From contig JAKUDP010000006.1 of assembly GCA_022570795.1 (NCBI GenBank), forward strand, positions 868,001 to 932,000: 64,000 bases of DNA, given 5' to 3'. The translations under genes were made by a program, and so were the position numbers. Positions 32,001 to 40,652 of the stretch are shown in pieces. Source of the DNA: Sphaerulina vaccinii. Taxonomy: Eukaryota > Ascomycota > Dothideomycetes > Mycosphaerellales > Mycosphaerellaceae. Below the pieces are notes generated by a model. It was not told the origin of the DNA, searched no databases, and saw only the letters and a list, made by a program, of their open reading frames with translations. Positions within the stretch are counted from its first letter, which is position 1. Every line of letters begins with the position of its first letter.

Positions 32001-32426
32001 TTCGAGACTGTGGTGATTGCTTGGGAGGGCATGGTTGCATGACAGCAAGGGAATTTTTCAAGTGCGTGTATAGTGTGGCGCGTATCCATACCGACAGCGA
32101 CTAAAGGGCTTGTCATCACCGTGAGCTTGAGTCTGTCTGGTCCACCACCCACCTACCTGGTTGAGATCTGGTCGAGGTCAAAGTCAAAGGGCCATAACAC
32201 CCCTCTCGCCAGCTACCTGTCTCGCTTTGCGTGACACCTCTCCGACTTCATCTACCTCTCCACGACACGTCGCCTCCACCGTCCTTCTCGCCGGATCCTC
32301 CTACTCACCTTTGCGGTCGAGTCCTTCAGTCGTTCCTGAGACAGATCTCGTTTGCCATAGCTGCGACTACCCGCTCGAGTACGACAAGGGCAGCAACAGG
32401 ACCAACACATTTGTGCGGCATCCACG
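29007..32426. other. Gene-poor block (3.4 kb)
   Basis: No gene is supported. It starts with the 100-bp tandem repeat (29124-29423). Between 29.6 and 30.4 kb several short minus-strand frames follow one another with frame changes, which might be a decayed gene but carry no recognisable domain. From 32.15 kb the sequence becomes CT-rich (CCTCTCCACGACACG), typical of a leader, and belongs to velB. Two open frames starting at 32161 and 32231 overlap the velB start in other frames and could act as upstream ORFs. Confidence 0.45.
29124..29423. repeat. 100-bp tandem repeat, three copies
   Basis: Copies at 29224-29323 and 29324-29423 are nearly identical (GCTTCAGGTAATCTGTTGGA start; shared GGACCAGGTAT). 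The copy at 29124-29223 is more diverged but still shows CGCCAAGA, ACCTAGTG(G/T)ACCAG and GAAGCTC aligned in register. The period is exactly 100 bp. It starts about 120 bp after the small secreted protein gene. Confidence 0.9.
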
Positions 32427-33931
32427 ATGCAGCATCACCAAATACCGTCCCAGCCAAACCCGTATCCTCAATCCCAATACCAATCTAACGGCATACATCA
32501 CGACATCACCACACGGGGCAACGAGTACACGAACGGGCATCACTCAAACGGCGAAGATATGAACAACAATCCATACCAGCCGTATCAGGGCTATCAAGCG
32601 CCTCCACCAGGCCAGCAACAACAACATCCCCATCCGCAGCATCAACAGCCGCTACCGCAGCAACACCAGCAGCAACAGCAGATGCGCGATCCGCCTCCAA
32701 CCATGGGCAATCCTTACATGCAGCCCCAGATGCAGAACCAGCTGCCACCATTGGGCCAGCCTTCAATGGGACCTCCAATGCAAAGCATGCCTCTTGTAAC
32801 GGAAGCACCGAGCACACATCGCCCCAGCTCTGCTAACCCAGTACAGCCTCATTCGTATGGCATGGCAGCGCCACCACCTCCCATGCAATCCATGCCGACC
32901 ATGCCGACCATGCAGTCCATGCAGTCCATGCAAGCACCACAACAGTCCTCACTGCCACCGCAACCTCGACCCAGCACTCTCGGGCCAGACGGACAGAAAA
33001 AGATGTTCCACTATACCGAGAGGGAAGGGTACCGCTACGAGCTCAAAGTGCTACAACAACCGCAAAGAGCGCGCATGTGTGGTTTTGGCGATAAAGATCG
33101 AAGGCCCATCACGCCGCCACCATGTGTCAAGCTTGTGATTATTGAAATCGAGTCTAACAAAGAAGTGTCTGTGGACGATGCGAACCTCAGCGACCCTTCA
33201 TTTTTTATTCTGCAGGTTGATCTATGGGCGGAGACAGCAGATCGAGAAGCCAACGTCGTGCGAGCATCAAGCAACAGCCCAGCCGTCAGCATCAGCAGTG
33301 CCACCACCACGTCATATCCACCACCAGCCGAGCCAATGCGCCAGCACTTCGACACTCAGCAGGTCATGTATATGAGCGAACACGGTCCAGTGTACGCTCA
33401 TGTCCCCACCTACGCTGCACCTATGAACAGGACCGCGTACGGTGGCATGTTTTACGGCCAGATGGGACAGCCTATTGGATACACTCCACAGCCTCAGCAA
33501 TCGAATGCTATGTACACACGAAATCTGATCGGGAGCTTGACTGTCAACGCCGCTCGTCTCAACGATGATAAGGGCAAGCCGGGCTTTTGGTTTGTGCTCC
33601 AGGACTTGAGTGTGCGAACAGAGGGATTCTTCAGGTATGTTCTGATATTTTTCAGCCTACACAGAGTTATTTACTGACTTGTTGCAGGCTACGCATGAGC
33701 TTCATCGACATCAGCAATCGTGGTGCAGGTGCTGCAACGGGAGTCAACAGAGGCAAAGCGCCCGTTCTGGCCTGGACGTTCTCCGACAAGTTCCAAGTCT
33801 ACTCGGCCAAGAAATTCCCAGGAGTCATTGAGTCCACGCCACTTAGCAAATGCTTTGCTGGTCAAGGTATCAAGATCCCCATCAGGAAGGATAACAAGAA
33901 CGAGGCAGCCGATGACGATGATGGCGATTGA
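32427..33931 (+). CDS. velB: Velvet family developmental regulator VelB
   Basis: VelB is the partner of VeA/LaeA and VosA in light-dependent control of development and secondary metabolism; it enters the nucleus and its velvet fold binds DNA. Exons 32427-33634 and 33688-33931 (intron GTATGT...TTGCAG, branch TACTGAC) give 483 aa. The first ~190 residues are Gln/Pro/Met-rich low complexity (QQQQHPHPQHQQ; MPTMPTMQSMQSMQ). The velvet domain starts near 195 with QQPQRARMCGFGDKDRRPIT and PPCVKLVI. It is split by the ~100-residue insert typical of VelB, then resumes with MYTRNLIGSLTVNAARL, FWFVLQDLSVRTEGFF/RLRMSFIDI and FTVYSAKKFPGVIEST-like sequence (KFQVYSAKKFPGVIEST). The ATG at 32427 is assumed. 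Confidence 0.93.
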
Positions 33932-34901
33932 GCACCGAAAGCAAGGAATTGGGATTATCATTGGAACCCTGCGTTGACATGATGAAACAGGGGGCTTTCG
34001 CTGGGGCCACTACCCTCCATGCTGGAGGAGCGACGAGCAAGGATCCTGAAGAGTCCTCTGCGAACGAAGCGTGACTAAGCGCAGCTGAGGGTGGCGCCAC
34101 GATGGCTGCAGAGCGCCTTGAGGGCAGAGATACTTGCTCCAATGGAAGTCAGCTGAGCAGCCAGTATCGCGTCTATGATTCTCATGAGATAGATGCGTCT
34201 AAATGATGACGACAGCAAGAGAGGAGGGTACAGACCTCGGATGTATGACACAGTGTAGTGTAAGCAGTTGCCGTGGAAAAGAGGAAGAGCATTCGGCATA
34301 ATGCAACACGTTATTCCAGCTTCGTAGTAGACTATCTCCAGCTTGGAGCAGTCACCAGGCTATTGGATATCGAGACAGTGTCCAGAGTTATTGAGTCTGA
34401 TGTTCAGACATGGTTTCAATCGTTTGACTGTTGAGTATGATCGATCCGGTGTGATCATCCTATGCATAGAGTAGATATTCTCCGTCTTCAGGTCTTCAGG
34501 CTGCCACAACGCTATTGCACCTACAGACAGAACGTAGAACTCTTGCTGCAGTCTTCAGAGATGCACCGTTGTCAACCTCGCAACTGAGAATGTTCATATG
34601 CCTTGGCGATGGAAGCGATTTCGGCCCCACTTCCTGCCAACCTGCAACGACACAACTGCTCTACATTCCGTGTGCTAACAACTTGTATTCGCACGCTACC
34701 ACCGCACAAGCCGTCGTACAGGGTCTACAGCGAAGATCTCCACGACTCTCGAACGACATGCTATCATCGTAGCCTCTCCCCTGCATCGATGAGCACCACC
34801 ACCATGCTGGATAGCAGCCTACTTCCCGACTTGCGCTCATCGATCCCGCGCACTCTCACGCGACACCAGTCTCCTGCCGATGCTAGATAACAACGGCAAT
34901 C
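33932..34901. other. Intergenic region and apl5 leader
   Basis: About 970 bp between two plus-strand genes. No other gene is visible. The last 120 bases hold an upstream ORF of the AP-3 delta gene. Confidence 0.45.
34789..34890 (+). promoter_or_regulatory. Upstream ORF in the AP-3 delta leader
   Basis: ATG at 34789 opens a 33-codon frame that ends with TAA at 34888-34890, only 11 bases before the main ATG at 34902. If the leader is transcribed through here, ribosomes would terminate very close to the main start. The ATG context (CATCGATGAG) is moderate. Confidence 0.4.
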
Positions 34902-37900
34902 ATGTTCGAGAAAGATATATATCAGCTCATCCGCGGCCTGCGTGCCCACAAGGGCAATGAACGCGAATACATCCAGCTCTCTCTGCAAGAATGTCGCAAA
35001 GAAATCCGGAGCCAGGATATGGACCAGAAAGCTACAGCTCTCATGAAACTCGTCTATCTGGAGATGTTTGGTCATGATATGTCCTGGGCTTCTTTCAATG
35101 TGCTAGAAGTAATGAGTAGTGGGAAGTACTTGCAAAAGAGAGTGGGATATCTGGCTGCTGTACAGTCTTTCAGACCTGATACGGAAGTTCTCATGCTAGC
35201 GGAGAATCTGTTGAAGAAGGATATACAGAGCTCGGATAAGGTTGTTATACAGCTTCCTTTGAATGCTATTCCGCATGTCATCAATCCTGGTATGGCGAAT
35301 TCCTTGCTCACGGATCTGTTACCACGGCTTTCACATTCGTTGCCTGCGATTAGGAAGAAAACGATCGTGACGCTTTATCGACTTGCTTTGGTGTATCCTG
35401 AGACTTTGAGACCTGCTTGGCCGAAAATCAAGGAGAGATTGCTGGATGAGGGAGAGGATCCGAGTGTCACGGCTGCGATTGTAAATGTGGTTTGTGAGTT
35501 GGGATGGAGACGGCCTGCGGATTTCTTGCCCTTGGCTCCAAGGCTGTTTGAGCTTTTGACAGCAGGCGGGAACAACTGGATGGCGATCAAGATCATTAAG
35601 CTGTTCTCTGTCTTGACGCCGCTGGAGCCAAGACTGGTGAAGAAGTTGTTGCCTCCGCTCACGAGTATCATCAAGACTACTCCAGCTATGAGTCTACTGT
35701 ATGAGTGCATCAACGGCATCATACAAGGAGGAATCATGGAGGCTGCTGAAGGCACGACTGAGGGAGACGAGATCGCCAGGCTATGTGTGAACAAGTTGCG
35801 AGCCATGTTGGTCATCGAAGGAGATCCAAACCTGAGATACGTGGCTCTCTTGGCTTTTGTGAAGATCACAAGCAGTCATGCAGACCTAGTGAGCCAGCAT
35901 CAGGATGTTATACTGGAATGCATCGATGATGCAGACATTTCGATCCGGACGAGAGCACTAGACTTGGTTGTAGGCATGGTGAATGCCAACAATCTGCCAA
36001 CCGTGGTGGAAAGACTCTTGAAGCAGCTCAGGGCGGCCGGAAGAGCATCTGTGGTAGATGAGCCAGAGAATGATCGAGCCATGCATGATGGAATTGTGCC
36101 AATGGCTATGGAAGACGATGACGACCTGCAAGCGCCAGTGCGACCGAAACAGCCGAAGTCGACACAGGCGCCACCTCTGCCGGACGACTATCGGACGTCT
36201 GTGATCGAACGGATACTGGAGATGTGCTCCCGAGAGAACTACTCCAGCATGAATGACTTCGAGTGGTATATCGGAGTGCTACTGGAGTTGGTAAAACAAT
36301 GCCCGTCTACATCGACATCAAGCATTGCAGACAGAATTGGAGCCGAGCTACTGAACGTAGCAGTACGTGTAAAAGCAGTACGGCCTGAAGCTGCCGCGGC
36401 TGCGGAGTCATTACTTCTGATCGACGAGCGCGAGAAGCTATTTCCGGCTGGTAGCGATAGCGGTCAAGGCGTTTTGACATCTGCAGCCTTCATTGCAGGC
36501 GAGTATGCTAGCATGCTGCCAGATCCAGAGGCTGTTCTCACTTCATTATTACATACATCGAGTGCTCAACTGCCCGCAGAGCCACTTGCAAGCTACCTGC
36601 AGGCCATACCGAAGCTCTTTGCTGCTCTGACCGGCGACCAAGAAGTTTCGTGGACAACTACGAGGAAGAACACAACAACTCTTTGGACCTCAAGAATCAT
36701 CCACTTCCTTGAGCCACTGACTTTGCATCCTAGCCTTGAAGTGCAAGAGCGCGCGGTAGAGCACCTCGACCTCATGCGACTCGCGTCAGAAGCTGCCTCG
36801 AACCAAGACACAGATGCCGACAGCGGGTACTCAGAACCGCCATTACTACTGACGCAGGCCATTCCCGCGCTCTTCTCTGGCATGGATCTCAACCCGGTAG
36901 CTGCATCTGCACTGCGAAACGTACCAAAGCCAGAGGGACTGGACCTGGACCAGTACATTAACAGCAACCTTGACTACCTTCTCAACCAAGCAGAATACGA
37001 CACTGACTACGAAGAGGCAAGCGACGAGGTCTATAGATACTACCACGAAAAGCCATCAGTAGTCACAACATCTCTCAGCAACAGCTCCAGGCCTGCAGCA
37101 GAACTGTTGGAACCGGGACCTGAGCGAACCACTTCCTACCAAGACTCTGATGTCGACGTGGACCGTGAGAGTCTGCTACGCAAGAAAGCCGAGCGAAGAG
37201 AGCGATACAAAGACGATCCATACTACATCGACTCTGGCGCTTCTACGCCTATGCACAACATTTTGCGCAATGCCAATGGTGAAGACTTGAACGTTGATGA
37301 CATTCCTGTCATGGAACTGAAGCTTGACCCGCGTGACATTCAGCAACAGCGACGGCCTTCGCCCCAGCCGGCGAGGAGGAAGCCGAAGAAGCACTTCGAG
37401 ATCGCAGCAGACGAGACGCTGGGAGGTGATGACACACCGCCGTCATTCTCGTCAAGTCCTGCAAAAACATCTCTTGCCTCAAGAAGTATGAAGACGTCCT
37501 TACTGCAAGTAGACAGCAGCGGTCTGTCGTCTCTATCACTGAATGAATCCAGTTCGGCAAGTAGGCACGATTTCGAGAGGCGCCAGGCCGAGGAAGAAGA
37601 GATGCAGCGCGCTATCAAAGAGGTCGAGAGGTTACGGCTTGAGTTGCAGAGGAAGCAAGAGCAGATCGAAGAACCCGAAGAGGGCACTGTAGTCAAGCGC
37701 AAGAAGAAAAAGAAGGCGGTTGTAGCTCTGCAAGATGACGAGCCTCCCGCCGCTGCCGATGGAGATGAAGGTGTGGTGAAGAAGAAGCGGAAGAAGAAGA
37801 AGCCAAAAGCTGAAGAGACTGAAGCTGCCGAGCCCGAGAAGACAGCAGAGGTAGAGGAAGAGGCGCCTATTGCCAAGGTGAAGCGGAAGAAGAAGCGGCA

Positions 37901-37925
37901 GGTCAATCTTGACGGCGACGACTAG
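34902..37925 (+). CDS. apl5: AP-3 adaptor complex subunit delta
   Basis: Large subunit of the AP-3 coat that carries cargo from the Golgi or endosomes directly to the vacuole. Single exon, 1,007 aa. The N-terminal adaptin trunk begins FEKDIYQLIRGLRAHKGNEREYI and continues SQDMDQKATALMKLVYLEMFGHDMSWASFNVLEVM, which is diagnostic for delta adaptins. ARM-like repeats run to about residue 640. An acidic hinge (TDYEEASDEVYRYYHEKP) follows, and then the delta-specific Lys-rich C-terminus with three KRKKKKK-type clusters near 935-1000. Length is normal for fungi. No intron is needed. Confidence 0.95.
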   Translation: MFEKDIYQLIRGLRAHKGNEREYIQLSLQECRKEIRSQDMDQKATALMKLVYLEMFGHDMSWASFNVLEVMSSGKYLQKRVGYLAAVQSFRPDTEVLMLAENLLKKDIQSSDKVVIQLPLNAIPHVINPGMANSLLTDLLPRLSHSLPAIRKKTIVTLYRLALVYPETLRPAWPKIKERLLDEGEDPSVTAAIVNVVCELGWRRPADFLPLAPRLFELLTAGGNNWMAIKIIKLFSVLTPLEPRLVKKLLPPLTSIIKTTPAMSLLYECINGIIQGGIMEAAEGTTEGDEIARLCVNKLRAMLVIEGDPNLRYVALLAFVKITSSHADLVSQHQDVILECIDDADISIRTRALDLVVGMVNANNLPTVVERLLKQLRAAGRASVVDEPENDRAMHDGIVPMAMEDDDDLQAPVRPKQPKSTQAPPLPDDYRTSVIERILEMCSRENYSSMNDFEWYIGVLLELVKQCPSTSTSSIADRIGAELLNVAVRVKAVRPEAAAAAESLLLIDEREKLFPAGSDSGQGVLTSAAFIAGEYASMLPDPEAVLTSLLHTSSAQLPAEPLASYLQAIPKLFAALTGDQEVSWTTTRKNTTTLWTSRIIHFLEPLTLHPSLEVQERAVEHLDLMRLASEAASNQDTDADSGYSEPPLLLTQAIPALFSGMDLNPVAASALRNVPKPEGLDLDQYINSNLDYLLNQAEYDTDYEEASDEVYRYYHEKPSVVTTSLSNSSRPAAELLEPGPERTTSYQDSDVDVDRESLLRKKAERRERYKDDPYYIDSGASTPMHNILRNANGEDLNVDDIPVMELKLDPRDIQQQRRPSPQPARRKPKKHFEIAADETLGGDDTPPSFSSSPAKTSLASRSMKTSLLQVDSSGLSSLSLNESSSASRHDFERRQAEEEEMQRAIKEVERLRLELQRKQEQIEEPEEGTVVKRKKKKKAVVALQDDEPPAAADGDEGVVKKKRKKKKPKAEETEAAEPEKTAEVEEEAPIAKVKRKKKRQVNLDGDD

Positions 37926-38116
37926 GTAGGCATCGTATGAACATATGACTACTGACTCTGACGTCGAGTAGTGGGGAGCTGTTGTAAACAGGTGGCACGT
38001 CGCGCTAGTGGAGTGTGCGCGTTTCAATGTAAACAACTCCCTGAGCTGCGCGACTTACATCAAAACAACCACCTTTCGTTTTGAACTTCTTTCCACTTAC
38101 AACAACCTGCACAGCA

Positions 38117-38137
38117 ATGGCATCTCGAACCTCATAA
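38117..38137 (+). promoter_or_regulatory. Mini upstream ORF before the F-box-like gene
   Basis: ATG at 38117 in a good context (CAGCAATGG) opens MASRTS and stops after six codons, 25 bp before the ATG at 38163. It may reduce translation of the downstream gene. Alternatively it is the true start of a gene whose first intron I did not find. Confidence 0.3.
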
Positions 38138-38162
38138 GCGCAACGACCGAGCCGGATTCGAC

Positions 38163-39341
38163 ATGCTCCCTCGCAGCTATGCGAACGAGGAGCACTGCTT
38201 CTTCCAATCGCGTCTTGACCCAAGATATCCCACGAGAAGGCTCAAAATGCTGCACGCGCGACGAGCACAACGTCTCGCAACGACGAAGCATGAGATGAAC
38301 GTCGAAAGCGCGCCAGGGATGGGCTATCTGATCGAGGTCACGGATAGAGATGGACTCGATGAGCACAATCGCAATCGCATCGAAGGCGCGAGTCGCGCAA
38401 ACCTCGAGTCGCAGGTCAAGCCCCAAGGTCGTCTTAGTCTGTTGGACATGCCGCAGGAGATGCTGGACAAAATCTATGGACACGTGTATCCTCGAGTCGT
38501 TGATCCTCTGCCCATCATCTCCCGCGAATCTTGGTATCAGATCAACATTAGGAAGCGCGTCCTGTCAAAGAAATACCCGGGCGACAAACCAGCCACCTTC
38601 CTCGTGTGCAAGCGATTGTTCGAGACGGCCGCACGCGCATATGTCGGCAACAAGCAATTCGATCTGTTCGACGCGCTGGACTGCGGTGCCAGGAAGCCAC
38701 AGAGCATCTTGAAGCGTTTTGTTATCAGCATTTCTTTCTGTATCACGGAACCCTTCGGCACTTATGTGCTTGGAAATTTGAGCGAGTTTCCGAAACTCAG
38801 GAAGCTACACTTGATGTTCTATCCCAACGCATTCGACGGCAAATACAAACGAACTGTCAGCAAGGTGCCGCTCTCTGATGATGAGCTTATGAGCACCAGC
38901 TACTATCAAAAGCTTAGCACAGCCAAAGGTCTGCAAGACTTCCAAATCGCGACTGAAGAGGGGTTGTTCAATGGCTCTGCACAGAAGATGCTCATGTGGA
39001 AGGCGAATTTGAAGCGCTTCGAAGAACTGCTAAAGCTACAGGTCACGCTTCCGAGAGAAATGTCGAGCGGCGCAGTGCGAACTGCACAAGCTCGCGATGA
39101 GGATCAGGAACCACGAGCCTTGACACCACCACCTGATGTGCCACAGACTCCCTGCGCCCTAGCAAAAGTTCTCGACAAGCATTCCAATGACCACGCCTCT
39201 ACGAGCCCCTCTGAGATGGTCGGTCCGGGCGGCAAGCAAAGCAGAGAAGATCTGGTTAATATGGCTATGTTCATTATTCACCTAGTCTGTCTGCTCGGTC
39301 TCATTCTTCTCGCGATCTGGGCGATGAGCTACGGATCTTGA
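38163..39341 (+). CDS. F-box-like protein with C-terminal membrane anchor, hypothetical
   Basis: Single exon, 392 aa. Residues about 89-108 (RLSLLDMPQEMLDKIYGHVYP) resemble the first half of an F-box or the related motif that opens many fungal orphan proteins. The middle part (KPATFLVCKRLFETAARAYVGNKQFDLF; LGNLSEFPKLRKLHLMFYPNA) fits such proteins. A Pro/Ser linker follows, and the C-terminus is one hydrophobic span (about 367-388, MFIIHLVCLLGLILLAIWAM) with four residues after it, so it is probably tail-anchored. Partners are unknown. The start at 38163 is the first ATG of the frame but the N-terminal 60 residues are basic and not conserved-looking. Confidence 0.6.
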   Translation: MLPRSYANEEHCFFQSRLDPRYPTRRLKMLHARRAQRLATTKHEMNVESAPGMGYLIEVTDRDGLDEHNRNRIEGASRANLESQVKPQGRLSLLDMPQEMLDKIYGHVYPRVVDPLPIISRESWYQINIRKRVLSKKYPGDKPATFLVCKRLFETAARAYVGNKQFDLFDALDCGARKPQSILKRFVISISFCITEPFGTYVLGNLSEFPKLRKLHLMFYPNAFDGKYKRTVSKVPLSDDELMSTSYYQKLSTAKGLQDFQIATEEGLFNGSAQKMLMWKANLKRFEELLKLQVTLPREMSSGAVRTAQARDEDQEPRALTPPPDVPQTPCALAKVLDKHSNDHASTSPSEMVGPGGKQSREDLVNMAMFIIHLVCLLGLILLAIWAMSYGS

Positions 39342-39651
39342 CCGCTGAGTACGAGGAAGAGGAGTCGATGAGGGATTGGGAATGGAGGCGGGCATGTACT
39401 GCTCGCAGAAGGAATTGGCAGCTTTGGAACGATGTACAATACTGAAAAGTTGTCCTGGACAGAGGTTGTAAAGCAACTGATGATATGCGAGTATCGATGC
39501 GTTGAGGAAAGGTCTTCGTAGTTTGGAATACCAAGGCTGCATTTGGCGCTGGGTTCCTCCATCCTCCAACACACTCTTTGTCTAGACGTGCCAAATTGAA
39601 ATTCTCCTACATCCCAAATGCACCGTCGCCCTCACATTTTCGAACCATGCA
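39342..39651. other. Intergenic region between convergent genes
   Basis: 310 bp between the F-box-like gene (+) and the secreted protein gene (-). Nothing is seen. Confidence 0.45.
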
Positions 39652-40063
39652 CTAACACTCTGGGTCTACCTCAGGATCACACGGTGGCGTAGGAGGTGGT
39701 CCAGCCTCCGAGGCATCATTGCCGCTGCAAAGACATGGTCCGCTTGCACTGAATAATGATCTCAATACAGGTAAACTGGTAGTGGCACGTGGAAGTATGG
39801 ACTTACCCTTGAGGAACGTACGCGAAGCCGTAATAACATTCGCTTTGGCAACTACTCGTCGCAACGGCACAGATTGCTCCTGGATTCGCAGCTGGACTGA
39901 CGCAGGCCGTGGCTCCTGACTGTAGACAGGCTGCAAGGTCCTCCTCTACACATTGATAGCATTTCTCGCCTAGCTTTTGAGATTTGGATCCATTTCCTTG
40001 TCCAGAGACTGTCGTGGTGAGTGCAATGATGAGGCCGATGAGGGTGGTAGTTGGTGGGAGCAT
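39652..40063 (-). CDS. Small secreted cysteine-rich protein
   Basis: Exons 40063-39807 and 39748-39652 encode 117 aa. The donor is GTAAGT at 39806. Two acceptors keep the frame: TTATTCAG (intron 39749-39806, preferred) and TATTGAG (39761-39806, four residues longer). A signal peptide is seen at residues 1-21 (PTTTLIGLIIALTTTVSG). The mature part has eleven cysteines (EKCYQCVEEDLAACLQSG; SSCQSECYYGF; GPCLCSG) and an acidic, Pro-rich tail ending in Cys. I begin at the ATG at 40063; the frame upstream opens only with GTG. No family recognised. Secretion is well supported; an effector role is speculative. Confidence 0.68.
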
Positions 40064-40652
40064 AATTGATCGTTTCGGAGACACGTTCCGCTGGTGAGTA
40101 TGTCTGAGGTGGTTGTCGGATTCAAGGTACGATGATGAGGACGCACGGCATCATATATACTACCTTGGCCTCCTCCTACTACTAGCCCTCATTGTACACT
40201 AAGTTCTCTGTTCGATACGCTCGCATGCTGTTATCTCATCTAAGGCCTGCATGTCATCACGTGTAGCTTTTCCCTTTCTTGGCCTGTCCTTGAAGCATAT
40301 TCGTACACTAAGCAAGTGTCAGCGGCTATACAGCAAGTCTCGGCGCTCAGACCGGTCGTGCCATGCAAGTCAAGTATGAAAACAGTGTGGGATTTTCCAC
40401 CGAGACCAACGTTCCTGGTTGTGTTCTATAACAGTGTGCTTGAAGTGCCAAGCGGGTAGAGATCTGCAGTTGTAAAAGAAAGAGATGGAGCTATTGTGCT
40501 TGTGTGTCAAATCTCAGCGGTGCACAAGGTATCCATAGTCCGACAACGGAAGTCTAATTCCGGTATCGTATGTTGTAGGGCGTACGTCTGTGCTGTCCAT
40601 ATATTTTGTAAGTACAGTCATGCCCTAGCTTCACCCCGGCTTCTGCATTGCC
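40064..40652. other. Promoter region of the secreted protein gene
   Basis: About 590 bp between the start of the secreted protein gene (-) and the 3' end of the channel gene (-). It contains a TATA box near 40153. No ORF of note. Confidence 0.45.
40153..40159 (-). promoter_or_regulatory. TATA box of the secreted protein gene
   Basis: ATATATA in CATCATATATACTAC, 90 bp upstream of the minus-strand ATG at 40063. Confidence 0.45.
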
